This document shows, in pieces, positions 1-11,708 of a stretch of DNA of 64,000 nt. Origin of the DNA: Gnetum montanum (lineage: Eukaryota; Streptophyta; Gnetopsida; Gnetales; Gnetaceae); assembly GCA_015680685.1 (NCBI GenBank), contig MNCI01027140.1, forward strand, positions 62,001 through 126,000, read 5' to 3'. Each line of letters opens with the position of its first letter. Positions within the stretch are counted from its first letter, which is position 1. The notes beneath the pieces were generated by a model. The model saw only the letters and a list, made by a program, of their open reading frames with translations. It ran no database searches and was not told the origin of the DNA. Both the position numbers and the translations under genes were made by a program.

Positions 1-1000
1 CATACACCTTATACAATCATAAATTTCTTACATTTGTGTGAGACCTAATAGAAATTTAGGTGATATTAGCTTTGATATTTGGAAAAGTTATTACTCTAGT
101 GATTTCTTCAACTAAATATGGTACTAGCACTCCCTTGATCTTTACTATTGCACCATCTTATTTATTATGCTAAAATTGATGGACTTCTCCTACGTATCAT
201 TCATCATTACTTGAAATAGGAGGCCAAAATGATGATGCTTCAATTTATTTGCAAATATATATAGATGTAAATTCCATGAATAGGCCAAAAATAAATTCCA
301 CTATGATAGTGGACATAATGGATATTTCTTAAATGATCTTCAAACACTCAATGAAGAGTGTGAGGCATTATCCTTACTCTAGAGTAAGTGGCAGATCAGC
401 TTCTTCTTGTGGAGATTTCCATGTTATTGGTGTGAGCTATTGAATTGAACATAATAGTGCTTCTTGTTTTGCAATAGGCATTTGATCTTGACCTCATCCT
501 CTTTCTCAACCTTTAGGCCTCTTCTCTCTAGGTTGTGATGATTCTCTGGGTTTAGGTTTCCTTTTCAATGGCATTTGCAATCATGAAAAATTTCAACTTT
601 ATCCAAAATTTTCAAAAAAAATTCTAATAGTTCATAGTCCTTCATAATATTTTTAGTTTTGATAAAAAATGTTATAAAAATTGATCTTATTTTTATTTTG
701 GATTATAGAGTTAGAAAATTCATTAATTTAGAAAAGCCCTAATTCAAAAATCCCTTAATTATATGATTTCACATGTGACTAAAAAATGAATTTATGACTT
801 GAATAACCAATACCTTTTATTTATATTAAAAATTATCAGAATAGTTAATTAGAAAGAAATTTTAACTTTAGTGACTCAAATCTATTTAAAATCTTGTTAT
901 TGCTTATAATACTTATCCTTGATTAATCTTCCTAGTGTTAGGAAAAGAAATTTGCAAAATTATGCACAATTGGTGTAGGGAAACCTCTTTCTATCCCCTT
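1..1000. other. Unassigned AT-rich sequence
   Basis: I see no reading frame longer than about 65 codons, no terminal repeat and no recognisable domain on either strand. The sequence is probably decayed repeat DNA lying outside the LTR that follows. Confidence 0.4.
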
Positions 1001-1958
1001 GTTATTTCCATATGTATGTGTTTTGGTAGGTTAGGGGCTCCATGAAGACATCTTATTTGAGATCTAAGCTATCAAAAGAGACATTTTGGAAGATAGGAGA
1101 CATCTTGGCTGAGTTGAGAGCTTGTTGAAGATGTCTAGGAAATTTGACAAACATCTCAAGTATAATATCTTAAAAAGTGATGAGAACACTTGGATGTCAA
1201 TGATATGTATTATAAAATTAGGATATGTATTAGTTGAGATGTCTATAAAAGAGTTTAGACATCTCAACTATAGTGGAAGATGTCTCAGCTAGGAGTGAGA
1301 TGTCTCCATAGATTGATTAGTTTTATAGTGAGACATCTCAAAAAGGATAGAGATGATCCAAATGGATAAGGAAAGTTTCAAAATTTCCATTGCAAGTTTG
1401 GAAATAGTTGAGAAAAGATGGAAAAAAAATAAAAAATAGTGAAGAATCTTCAAGCTAGACTTGAAGAAGTTTCCTAGGATTTTTATCTTGCTTAGTTAAT
1501 ACATATGGTTGGTATTTCATGTTTGTACCATGAAGGCATGAGATATTATATAAGTTTATGTGTTGAGCTTGAGAAAGAGTGTGAGAGAGCACATTGAGTA
1601 AGTGCATATGTGATTATAGCTCTATGGTTCATAATGTTATGTGTTGGCCTATGCATTTTAGTCTTTCTTTTTAGTTGAGATCTTAGTCTCAGCTTGTTGA
1701 AGAGATTCTTCATCATTTATGTCTTTCATTAACTACAATCATTGTGTGGTTATAGAGCCTCATGCTTTGTAATATCACTTAAGTGTTTGAAGAGGTTTTG
1801 GATATTTTATCAATTGTGAAATCCTATGGAATATTCTTTTTCAATAATTAAAGATATCTAGTTTTCTTATTTTATAGAAAATTAATTATCTTTCTTAATA
1901 TTTGTATTTAGTTTGTTAAAGGTGATTTAATATTAGAGTGAAATTGATGTATCTAAAT
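1000..1958 (+). repeat. 5' LTR of gypsy element B (outer edge uncertain)
   Basis: The right edge is fixed by the tRNA-iMet type primer site that starts at 1961. A TATA box (TATATAA, 1547-1553) and a GA-rich transcribed-looking stretch lie inside. Positions 1040-1350 hold about nine copies of GAGATGTCT or its complement AGACATCTC, in both orientations, in the place expected for U3 enhancers. I could not find the left edge or a matching 3' LTR, so the start is approximate. Confidence 0.55.
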
Positions 1959-1960
1959 AT

Positions 1961-1972
1961 TGGTATTAGAGC
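1961..1972 (+). promoter_or_regulatory. Primer binding site, initiator-tRNA-Met type (element B)
   Basis: TGGTATTAGAGC differs from the usual plant PBS TGGTATCAGAGC by one C-to-T change. It sits two bases after the LTR and about 60 bases before gag-like coding sequence, the normal place for a minus-strand DNA primer site. Confidence 0.75.
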
Positions 1973-2019
1973 TTTACATTGGTTGTTTCTTGGATTTGGT
2001 TGAGGATTTTGTCAAATTT

Positions 2020-3300
2020 AAATGACATATAAGAAGAAACAACTTCAAACCCTAAATAGAAACATGGAGAGCATGAATTCTAGCTTCCAACTAATGATTT
2101 CTTAGTTAGATGAAATTAGTACAAAGGTAGACAAAAATTCTAGTTCTAGTCATATGTAGAGATAAGAAGATAATTAGCATTCATGTTGAGATGAAAAAGT
2201 TTCACAGCTTGGTGGAAATGGAGTGGATGATGATGAAGGATAATCTAGCTTTGGGAGTGTAGAAATCCACTAGCCAAGAATTTCAATGGAAGGGAATCCT
2301 ATTCCTTGGATGAGAATTTTTAGGGCTTCAATAGTGATAACTACTTCTTCTCCCAGAAAGTTAGATGAGGAAGATAAAGTAAGACTTGCTAGAGAATTTA
2401 GAAATGTTGGTAGATTTCCTTATGTGGAGTTGAAGACTTTCAATGATGTAGATGGAATCAATGCATTTTCAAGTTGGCTAAAGTAACTTGACAAGAACTT
2501 TGAGTTGGAAAAGGTATCAAATAACTTAAAGGTACTTGTTGCTAAATCTAGATTAGAAGATATGACTTCTACTTGATGGAAAAGGAGTCCTAAGATTATG
2601 AAATATAAATGATCAATCCATTAGAGATTGGAATATGATGAAATATGAATTGAGAAGAAAATTTGAAAAATCCACATTAGAGGCAAGAGACCATCCTAAA
2701 TTTAAGATTCCTAAGGCAAGGTAACAAGGATGTTAATGAATTCTATGTTAAATTTTGAAATCTATTTCATAAACCTAAGTTAAAGTAGGAGGAGTATGAA
2801 TAAGATTCAATCTTTTTAGGAGGTTTCAAAATGACATACTAGTAGGAGTTTTCTTTTTATAAGTCACACAATCTTGATGAGGCTTATGATTTGGCACTCA
2901 AGGATGAAATAAAATTAAATGGATTCAGAAATAGAAGCAAACAATCTTCCAAAGAGAAGAAGAAGGGATTCAAATCTAAATATAAAGATATAGATGATAT
3001 CCATGATAAGAAGATAGAAAAGGACAATGAGAAACAAAAAGATAAGAAGAACTAAGATAAAGGAGGCAAGGGTCAATGTAAGAGCTTATCCAAGATTTAA
3101 TGCTTCAAATATGGAGAATGAGGACACAAGTAATGGAAACATTCACTTTACAAGACAATCAAGGGAAACGATGTGCATGCCATTAAGGTGGAGAAGACAT
3201 CAAACAAAGCTCTTCAACGGGGTAATTCTAACAATCCAAATATTGAGAAAGTTTCTAAATTAAATTCTTGAACATTCATGGGAAATGTGAATAGAGGTGA
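2020..3300 (+). pseudogene. gag remnant of gypsy element B
   Basis: Decayed coding sequence starts shortly after the PBS. The best open stretch, 2286-2486, reads in the style of a chromoviral gag (FNDVDGINAFSSWLK near its end, followed by a LDKNFELE-like segment). Further lysine-rich fragments run to about 3260, as in the nucleocapsid end of gag. Stops interrupt every few tens of codons and no intact CCHC knuckle is visible. Identity rests mainly on position between PBS and pol. Confidence 0.55.
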
Positions 3301-5240
3301 CCACTCAAGTAGAAAATTGTTATTTTAGATTAAGATTATATGTTTTCTTAATGGGAAATGAATTCATATTTTATTTTATGTGGAGCCCAAAAAATGTTAT
3401 TTCTTCTAGGATAGTCACTAGATTGGGTTTGCTAAATAATCCACATCATAGACCCTATAAAATGCATTGGTTAACTAGAGATTATTATTAAGAGGTGAGG
3501 AAATAATATACTTTGAAATTTAAAATTGAAGGTTTTTATGATTTTTTGAAGTATGATGTGCTTTCAATAGATTGTGTTGATGTAATTCTAGGTAGACCTT
3601 GGAATTTTGACAATGGTGCTTAGTTTGATGGAGTAAGAAATGTTGCTAGATATAATAGAATCCATGAGTTGATTTCCATGATGGTTAAATAAGTGAGCCA
3701 ATAAAGCTCACTTAATGTTTTCTTAATCCTTCTAGGAGAGAAGGAATATATTAAGGAACATAATGAAATAGATGTTGGATTTGTTATTATATTAATAGTT
3801 GCTTCTAATCATGATGATGTATAGGTTGAACTTCCTATAAGTGTGCGACACTTGAAGAAAAAATTTTCCAAGGTGTTTAAGGAGGAATTGGATGGATTAT
3901 CATCAATGAGGAATGTAGAACATTAGATTGATTTTACCCCTAGAGCTACCATTACAAATGAGAGAGCTTTTCAAAAGACACAAAATTATCAAGATAAATT
4001 ATAGAGGCAAGTAGAGGGGTCACTTGCAAATGGCTTCATGAGGGAATCCATTTTAGCTTACATAGTTCCAAAGAAGCTAGTGTAAAAGAAAGATAGGGAT
4101 GAATGAAGGATGTGCATTGATTCTAGGGTAGTGAATAGGATAACAGTAAAAGCATAGATTTTCTATTCCAAGAATGGATGATATCCTTGATGTCCTTACT
4201 AATGCTAAAAGTTTTAGCAAAATTGATTTGAAGAGTGGGTACCATCAAATATAAATCAAACTTGGTGATGAATGAAAGATATATTTCAAGATATCAAATG
4301 GATTGTTTGAGTGGTATGTGATGCCATTTTGGCTCATCAATGTACTTTCTACATTCGTGAGGTTGATGCATGATGTATTGAAGTACTTGATTGGTAAGTG
4401 TTATATTATCATTTTTGACAATATTTTGGTGTATAGCTCTAATGAGAAAGAGCATTTGGTTCACTTGTAAATGTATCTCTTAAATTAGAGGAGGTACAAT
4501 TAGTAATCAATGTAAAGTTATTTATTCAAGAGGAAAATCACATATTTAGGGCATGTTGTTTCGAAAGATCAAATTTGGATAGAAGCTACCAAGGTAAAGA
4601 CTATTAGGAATTGGCCAACTCCTAAGAATGTTGGGGGACATAAGATCATTTCTTGGTTTAGCAAGTTTTTATAGATGGTTCATAAAACATTTTAGTGGTA
4701 TTTTATGAGCTATTTTTTATTTGTTGAAAAAACTAAATAATTTAGGTGGGATAATAAAACAAAAGGAAGCTTTGAGTTGTTGAATGCAAAAATTACTAGT
4801 GAACTAGTGCTTTGAATTCCAAATTTTTAGAATCTTTTTTAAGTAGAAATGGATTCAAGTGGACCTACCATTGATGGGGTATTTTTACATGAAGGTAGGC
4901 TTGTTTCTTTCTTCTTTGAAAAGTTGAATGAATTAAGAAAAAAAATACAATGTATATGAGAAGGATTTGCACACTATTATGTAAGTAATCAAGCATTGGA
5001 GACATTACTTATTATCCAAGGAGTTCACTTTGATGACAAACCACAAAGCACTACAATTTCAAAACTCTCAAAAGAATTTGTGTGCAAAGCACATGAAGTA
5101 GAATGCATAATTACAAGAATTTAATTATTTGTTGAAATACAAATGTTGAAAATACAATATGGTGGTTGATGTGTTTTCTAGGGTTCATGTGGTTAATTTC
5201 AATGTACTTGATGTGAAAGATGGATGATTTTGTTGATTTG
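3300..5240 (+). pseudogene. pol remnant of chromovirus-like gypsy element B: protease, RT, RNase H
   Basis: Protease-like sequence covers 3300-3660. RT follows from about 3840: a segment like KKFSKVFKEELDGL, then [19 protein letters not shown], and the finger/palm region to about 4560. The catalytic box reads IIFDNILVYSS (about 4410-4440), so the second catalytic Asp is Asn. RNase H occupies about 4850-5200 and contains TNHKALQFQ and a VVDVFSRV sequence, the usual junction to the integrase. The copy stops there; integrase, chromodomain and 3' LTR are absent. Multiple stops and frameshifts make it non-functional. The iMet PBS and the RT wording suit a chromovirus. Confidence 0.75.
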
Positions 5241-6745
5241 TATGAGCATGCTGTTGATGTTGGGTAGGTTTTAAGGTGAAACACCACCAAGAAAATGCAT
5301 GTTGTAACCTTATTGCCATTGTAACTTTCACCCCATGAACTTGAGAATAGAGTTTCATTGTAAAATGTGAAGATTGTAATCCACAAGATGCAATTTTACA
5401 TATCTTAACTTTTGGAGCTAAGACAATGCCTTAGAAGTGGTCATAGCCTCAACCCCTAGGTGAAAAAGGTCATGTTATGTCCATATTTAGGCTTGGGGGT
5501 AGGGGGAATGGAAGGGTCAAAATGCCTTGTGGACTATCAAAATTGACATTTTCATGGATTTTGTGGGGGCTATAACCTTTGCTATGCTAGATTTATGCTT
5601 AGCATTAGGGGGTTTAACTCTTGAAGTCTCAACGTGGCTCCTGCAGCCACAACATGACTCATGTAACCCCAACATTACTCTTGAACTTTAGCATGCTTAG
5701 CATTGATATTGTAGCTCCAATGTGGCTTTTGCAGCTTTAACATAGGTGTTATATCCTAGCATGGGTATTATACCCTTAGAATGGATGTTATACCCCTAGC
5801 ATGGATGACATACCCCCAGGGTGGTTCTTGTAGGTCCAAGGTTACTCCTTGAAGGTCAATGTGGGTTGAAGAAGCTAGCGTGGATAAAATTCTTGTTTAT
5901 TATTTTTAGTAACCAAAATGGTTTTGGTACCTTAGGGGTATCAAAACTTGCTATACATGGAAACCTACAACACCTGCACATGACATCAATCTATCAACAA
6001 TTAGGATAGAAATTTGCAGCAAGATTTATGACCATTAAACCTATAAAAACCAAGCTCGAAAACCATGAAAAAGTTTCACATATTTTGCATTCAAGAGCTT
6101 TGAAAAATTAGTGCAAATACAAGGCTTTTGAAGTAAGCACAGTGTGGAATCCATAACCATTGTGACCATTGTTACACCCCTGAGGCTGTGAGAGATTCTT
6201 TGGTAATGTTGAGGAACTTGTGCATTAAGACTCCTAGCATGGCTCTTCCTTGTGGCCTAAAACCCCCACACATCTTACCACCTTGCACCACCATCATTGC
6301 AAATTTGGTGAGGAGTATAGCAAGGTTTTACAATTTTTGGAGTTGTGGATCATCTAGATTGTGGATTTGATTGTGGCATTCAAGGCTACTGACTTCAATA
6401 GTCTTCAAACCCCTAGTAATGTGAACCCTTTTCTTCCCCAAGCACCATTTGTACACACTCTAAACTTTCTTCATTTTCAATATTTATTATAATAAAGTTT
6501 ATATTTCTATTTGTTATGCAAATTAGCATTATTTTTTATTATTATGTGCATATATTTTCAGTAACATCTACATTGTATTTTACTTTATTACCCCTATTTA
6601 CATTTTGTAAGTCCTTGTGTGATCAACAGGATCATCCAAGTTACCTCAAATCCTATTTTCAAAGGCCCTTGGAGTTTGAGGTTAATGTTTTTTTGCCTAA
6701 GATTTTTGGTTTTTCCAATGACCAAATTTTCTAATCGCTACAATT
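5240..6745 (+). repeat. Noncoding region, probable LTR or leader of the Tat-like element
   Basis: No coding sequence is convincing here. About 5620-5860 is a degenerate tandem repeat of units like TAGCATGGATGTTATACCCC. The right edge is suggested by a PBS-like sequence at 6748. An LTR start was not found; part of this stretch may instead be flank of element B. Confidence 0.4.
5620..5860 (+). repeat. Degenerate minisatellite, about 21-25 bp unit
   Basis: Repeated phrases such as 'agcatgggt(a/g)ttatacccc' recur with drifting spacing. The same phrase recurs at 6965-7095, so the two arrays belong to one family. Minisatellites are known in the untranslated parts of plant Tat/Ogre elements. Confidence 0.6.
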
Positions 6746-6747
6746 TC

Positions 6748-6760
6748 TGGTGCTAGAAGG
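6748..6760 (+). promoter_or_regulatory. PBS-like sequence of the Tat/Ogre-like element
   Basis: TGGTGCTAGAAGG starts with TGG, as a site complementary to a tRNA CCA end must, and resembles the TGGCGCTAGAAGG type seen in plant gypsy elements, with one CpG-type C-to-T change. It lies about 560 bases upstream of gag. Without a confirmed LTR edge this is a candidate only. Confidence 0.4.
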
Positions 6761-6964
6761 TGGGTCTTCATCCAAATTCTTCACCTGATTTAATCTACGA
6801 TTTTCATAGCCAATATTTGTAACTTTAAATTTTCAAGACCTACAAGAGAAATATACCATCAAGTTCAACATTAATTTCCATTTTCTACCCTTTTTCTACC
6901 ATTGATACCTAGCATAGTAGCTATAGGTGGTTTGGGTTTTGATAGAGAATTCATAGCAATTGCT

Positions 6965-7095
6965 AGATTTTTTAAACCTAGCATGGGTGACATAACCCCA
7001 CAATGTGGGTGTCATACCCCCCAGCGTTGGTGTCATATCTCCCCCTCCCAGCATGGATGTCATACCCCCAACATGGGTATCATATCCCCGAACCA
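6965..7095 (+). repeat. 21-bp class minisatellite, five to six units
   Basis: Units like ATGGGTGTCATACCCCC repeat in tandem with small length changes. In one plus-strand frame they give a repeated peptide of the form GCHTPxx, because the basic unit is a multiple of three. No start or family supports a real protein. Confidence 0.65.
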
Positions 7096-7296
7096 TCCAA
7101 ACCTCCCTACTATGAAATTTTTTAGCAAAGCCAATGTTGGTCCTTCTCTAAACACCAACATAACCATTGAAAAATAAAATTTCACATCCAATTTTTTTCA
7201 AAAAGAACATTGTTTTAGCCAAGAGGGGAAACCCCAATATAGTGTAAGTAGGTAAGATAATTATTAGCATCTTACCCCTTAACCCCACCGCGCCCC

Positions 7297-7297
7297 N
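7297..7297. other. Single undetermined base (n), possible assembly join
   Basis: The only ambiguous base noticed. The same 11-mer, ATTATTAGCAT, occurs just before it (about 7259) and directly after it (7298), with a C-rich stretch between. That pattern suits a repeat-mediated join or a hard-to-read C run. Confidence 0.7.
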
Positions 7298-7299
7298 AT

Positions 7300-8450
7300 T
7301 ATTAGCATGCCCATATCAAACTTCACCAAATACAATGGTGAAGGGGATTCTAATGCACATCAAGTCACCTTCTAGTCTAAGCGCCTCTTTTTGTAAGCTT
7401 GGTCTCATATAATACGATGGATTTTTCCCATGGCTCTTAAGGATAAGGCCCTAGATTGATAGCAAACCTTGCCTAGAGGTTCTATCTCTTTCCTTTAGAA
7501 CTTGATTAACCAATTTGTAAAACACTTTAGATACAACTTGAAGCTAGATGTCATGTTGGATCCATTGATGAAGGTGAAGCAAGGGTTACTTGAAATGGTC
7601 AAAAGGTTCATTCAAAGGTGGAAATCAACACTTAACAAGATTCTAGAGCCTATTGCTAAAACTCAACTCTTGGCCATCTACAAGGGAGCAACAAATGATT
7701 TTATCAAGTTAATGCTTTACTACTTAGAGCCCCATTCACTAAGCTAAGCCTTCTTACAAACTAAAAACATCAAGGAGGCAGCTAAGGCAAGCAACAATCT
7801 GGCTTATGTGGCCTATAAAAACCAACATGTAAAGAGGGATAGTAATAAAACCAATTAAGAATATATAACTATGGCCACAATAACAAAAAAGTCAAAATAA
7901 GGAGAGAGGTGGGAATCATCACCATCACATACCATATCTTCCAACTTATCCCAAACATTTACTTCCTATGCTCCAAATCAACCAAGACCAAGATTTGGAT
8001 GAAAGGATAGGTATAAGTATACTAGGTTGCCTATGAAGTCCTCTAAGCTTCTAGAAAAATTGATTAAAGATGACTATATATAACATAAGAAACTATTTGA
8101 AGAGGCTCGTAAGAGGCACAATCATCTTTGTGACATAGCTAGAGACCCAATGATAGTTATCAAAGACAATCTGAAGCTAAAAATATACTTCAAACTAGAT
8201 AGGTATTATCATTATCATCAAATGGTTGGTCATGACATTGATTTTTGTCTAGCATTGAAGAATGACCTCCATAAGATGATAGACCACAGAGAGTTGGCGT
8301 TGAATGAGCCCAACTCTCTAAGATCCAACAACAACTTCTACACTATAGCCTCATTCATAGAAACAAAATGGTTTAATCCTCCTAGGGAAGCATTTGCCAT
8401 CAAAGTACACCATAGCCCCAAAACACAAAGCCTAGAGGGCCCTTTGTGAT
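7300..8450 (+). pseudogene. gag remnant of Tat/Ogre-like gypsy element
   Basis: Frame fragments read FTKYNGEGDSNAHQVTF, then a DKALD-like piece, SISF, and 7502-7747 with a VKRFIQRWKS segment; this order matches the capsid part of Tat-type gag proteins. Fragment 8150-8449 contains the zinc-finger-like stretch YYHYHQMVGHDIDFCLALKN, which normally reads C-x2-H-x4-H-x4-C; the first Cys is Tyr here. Stops at several points show decay. It lies directly upstream of a matching protease. Confidence 0.7.
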
Positions 8451-9150
8451 GCGAGTATCACCTCATCTAGCCCCTAAAAACCCTTTCATCATACATGTTC
8501 CTTCCTCAATAGCTTCAACATCACAATGCAATCAACGGGTTACTAATTCTTCAAATCCTAAGTAACCATTCATAATCTAGGTCCATCCACCTTTAACAAG
8601 TAAGACCATAATAACCCATGACCAAAGCCCACCTATTATGATCAATAAGTTAGAGGTTGGAAAACAACCATCATCACAATGATGACAAAATCAACTTGTC
8701 ATCAAACCAACAATAAAGTCCACTGAAGGTAGCTAATAACAAAATTCTTTGAAACAAGCTACACCAAGACAAACTACATTAGTGGACAAGGGATTCAAGG
8801 CACATGCAGCAAAACCTAAGCCACAAACTCTAGGAAGGATGAGAAGGTTATAACTACTAAGGCTAAAACATCACATGACAAGGGAAAGAATTTCCTTACA
8901 ACAATGGTGCAAGACAAATGATCATTAAAACAAAAGAACACATCACCAAACTTGTATGACCTAGTCATAACTTCTCTTGCTCATATAGATGCACTATCTC
9001 AAATTTTAACTTCTATCCTTATGGGAAAAGACATACCTACAAATAAAGAATCAATCCACTCTATCATTAAGCAAGATTCACTTAGGGAAAATGGGCATCA
9101 TACAATGCTTAATTTTTATGATAGTGAGATAAAGACTAACTCCAAAAATT
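8450..9150 (+). pseudogene. gag-protease linker of Tat-like element
   Basis: Proline-, serine- and lysine-rich, low-complexity coding-like sequence with stops. A better open piece, 8952-9152, has no recognisable domain. Its place between gag zinc finger and protease is the only clue. Confidence 0.45.
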
Positions 9151-9740
9151 GAGAAGTGCTATCCACTCCTCATCTTATCACCATACATGTTGGTAGCTAT
9201 AAAGTTCATTATGTTCATGTGGATGATGGGGCAACAACTAATGTGGTACCATTTTTCATTGTTAACAAACCAAGCTTAATAGAGAACATCCAAGAAACCA
9301 CAACCTTAGCACTCAAGTCATTTAATGAATCATGAGTAGTAGTGCAATGTTCTATTTCCTTAGATTTCATAACTAGATAATAGTTTTTCACATCTATCAA
9401 CTTCCTAGTGGTTGAAGAGACACCTGGCTTCAACTTGATCATAGAAAGACCATGGTTATCTAAGCTTCATGTAGTCTTATCTCCTATACATCAAGAGATT
9501 CTCTTACCCTATGAGGAAGGAGAAATTGTCATTCATGGAGACGATGTGTTGCTACCTTCAATTAGCTATGTCAACATCGACCAAGGTTCAGAGGTGGACT
9601 TTCAAGAGGAAACTCTTGAAACTTAAGTTGGGGCCCAAAATAACAAAACCAGCAATAAAAAAAATGAAGCTAAAGTTACCAAAAGAAATCAATGAAAATA
9701 CCTATCAATTGCCATATCAAACAAGTAATAGGATGAGAGT
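9150..9740 (+). pseudogene. Aspartic protease remnant of Tat-like element
   Basis: Plus-strand codons from about 9160 read HVGSYKVHYVHVDDGATTNVV. The active-site triad, normally VD(G/S)G, appears as VDDGA. About 70 residues on, FNLIIERPWLSKLHVVLSP matches the conserved YN-LLGRPW-h segment of plant gypsy proteases. Stop codons lie between. After about 9740 the RT expected next is missing, so the element is truncated at its pol gene. Confidence 0.7.
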
Positions 9741-9931
9741 GTGATTGTGCAAAGGAAGCCCTTTGATTTATCAAAGGTTAAACAACAAATGCATTGTAAA
9801 TATGTTATTCCTTCTTTTGCTAATGAAAGCTTGTTTACCATCACAACCTCATACAATGTTTCATGGTTTTTTTATCTCTATATGCCCTTTCGATGCTATT
9901 CCATACTTCCTATGAAGGTGTGGACCATAGC

Positions 9932-10055
9932 CTGCTAAGGCCTAAAACTGGTAAAATAATGGCCCACCCTAGCCTAAAATTGGCAAATCGCACAACCCAC
10001 CATGTCCTAAAAATGGCAAATCACATGGCCTACCATGGCCTAAAACTAGAAAAAC
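9932..10055 (+). repeat. 33-bp minisatellite, about 3.5 copies
   Basis: Units start with variants of TGGCCTAAAACTGGCAAAT followed by a CACCATG-like end. Copies begin near 9937, 9971, 10004 and 10036. The unit length keeps a reading frame open but no protein family is indicated. Confidence 0.65.
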
Positions 10056-10199
10056 ATCATAATTTATTTACAATTTAGTTTACAACCTTGCCACCTAGTC
10101 AATTTTACTTCTTTATTACATTATAACCATGTAAGTTAGAAAATGTAGCCTTATACCATGATCACAACATGAAACTGCGTAACATGCATGAAACCCTCT

Positions 10200-10535
10200 T
10201 TGCCTAATTCATTCACTAGACTAATGATGAATGGGTAGTTCAAAAAGGAGGAGGTTTTAGCAATGCTAGAATGGTGGGAGATCAAAAAATCAAAAAAAAA
10301 ATTAAATTTCAATGGACCCCACTAGGCACCTCCCAAGCGATAGGATTAAATGCCTTAAAGGAAATAGTAGGTATATGAAAAAAGTGAAAAATATTAAGAA
10401 ACAAGTGTATAAAGAAATAAGAAAAATTACAAAGAATTAGAAAAACTTAAAAAAATGTAAATTTAAAAAGTATAAAATATTCTCACAAGGTATTCAATTA
10501 GTATGGATATCTACCTCATGACTAAGATTCACCAT
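10200..10535 (-). mobile_element. Gypsy element G0, left fragment (3' noncoding)
   Basis: The sequence up to the insertion point is related to element A at about 17940-18165: an A-rich block, then 'agtatggat..ctacctcatgactaag' against 'cagtatggat..catctcccccatgactaag'. It is the 3' part of a minus-strand element that continues at 15009 and 25402. Its left edge is unclear. Confidence 0.55.
10531..10535. other. Target site duplication, left copy (ACCAT)
   Basis: ACCAT just left of the LTR at 10536 is repeated exactly at 15004-15008, right of the second LTR. A 5-bp duplication is the standard product of retroelement integrase, so the 4.47-kb unit moved as one piece. Confidence 0.85.
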
Positions 10536-11006
10536 TATCACATCCCCATTCCCAAATGATGTTGCTACCTAATGAAGATGGTGCCTTTTCATAAAAAGTG
10601 TTATTGTTATCTTAACAAGACTTGAAAGGGTAGTTGTAGTTAAGACCTGAAAGGGAATGTCATAATAACGAACATGTCTCTTAAGATAACCTTTGGGGGT
10701 TTGACCTAAGGCATTTATACCTAGGATTAGAGGTCATGGTGGCAGTGCTAGATTGCCTCTAAGGGATAGATGCCAAAGGAAGAAAACACGAAGGAACACT
10801 CTCAGAGAATGATTTGAATATGCTATTCTATATCAATAAAGCATTCTTTTTTCTCTCTCTCTTTCTACATTGTTCCTATTATTTCCTTTATACATAATGT
10901 TGAATATCACATATATTTCACATTTGGTATATTTTTTTTGTACACATAATGTCTAATATATCATATATCTAATGTTTGGAAATACATTCAAGGACGGGGT
11001 GTGACA
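10536..11006 (+). repeat. 5' LTR of the LARD-like element
   Basis: It aligns along its length with 14430-15003. Ends are TATCACATCC at the left and GGGTGTGACA at the right, which are imperfect inverted copies of each other, as in LTR ends. It lacks a block of about 100 bases that the right LTR has at 14632-14735. A polyA signal AATAAA is at 10835-10840. Confidence 0.85.
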
Positions 11007-11255
11007 ATTCATATTGAAGAAAACCATGACCCAAGGGCCATTCAAAACCATGGGCCCTCCATGCACCGCCACTATTTGGTTCCACTGCCACCCTATGTGC
11101 CATGATGCTCTACCCCGCCACCTCCTCTCTAGCACATGTTGTCGCCTTCATACATGCCCATTACATTTTCTACTTGTCACCTGTTGTTTTTTTCCATAGA
11201 AACCCTCATCATATTTTTCATAGCCATCATTGACTATGTCACTGCTGCTTAATGG
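11007..11255 (+). other. LARD interior, no gene seen
   Basis: C-rich, CCATG-rich sequence follows the LTR. A PBS complementary to a tRNA 3' end is not visible within the first 20 bases. No domain is recognisable in either direction. Confidence 0.5.
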
Positions 11256-11260
11256 CATTG

Positions 11261-11430
11261 TAGATTATTACCTCTCATGTTGTGGATCATCACCTCCCAT
11301 GCCATTGATTATCACCTTCCATGCCACCGATCATCACCTCCCATGCCACTGATCATCACCTCCCATGCCACCGATCATCACCTCCCATGCTACTAATCAT
11401 TGCCTCTTGAACCATTGATCATCACCTGCT
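11261..11430 (+). repeat. 22-bp minisatellite, seven to eight copies
   Basis: Unit GATCATCACCTCCCATGCCA plus two variable bases. Copies start at 11284, 11307, 11329, 11351, 11373 and 11395, with decayed ones at either side. It differs in unit from the 21-bp array that follows about 100 bases later. Confidence 0.85.
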
Positions 11431-11537
11431 TCCTTCAATGCTGAAAAAAACCCTAGTGTAGTGTGCACCAAATTACAAAAAAAATAAATCCCTTGTACAA
11501 GGCTCACATGCTGATAGAGGCTATGTATACCTATGGA

Positions 11538-11708
11538 GGACCACGTGAGCCCTATAATGGGCCATGCAAGACCAATAATAGGCTACATGAGCCCTAAACA
11601 AGATTGCATATGCCCTAAACATGGTCACACAAGCCTAGGGATGGGCTACATAGGCCTTAGTGAGGGCTATGCGAGCCCTAAAAAGGGGTTGCATAAGCCT
11701 GAGCCATG
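11538..11708 (+). repeat. 21-bp minisatellite encoding a heptad-like peptide
   Basis: Eight consecutive units of 21-22 bases resemble GGCTACATGAGCCCTAAACA. The frame starting at 11533 stays open through it and gives a 7-residue period with Gly first and Ser-Pro or Pro in the middle (for example GYMSPKQ, GYASPKK). The period of exactly seven codons explains why the frame is open; there is no sign that the peptide is made. Confidence 0.8.

Noticed and set aside
6902-7177. 91-codon frame with repeated GCHTP
   Set aside because: Open only because of a 21-bp class tandem repeat; no family support.
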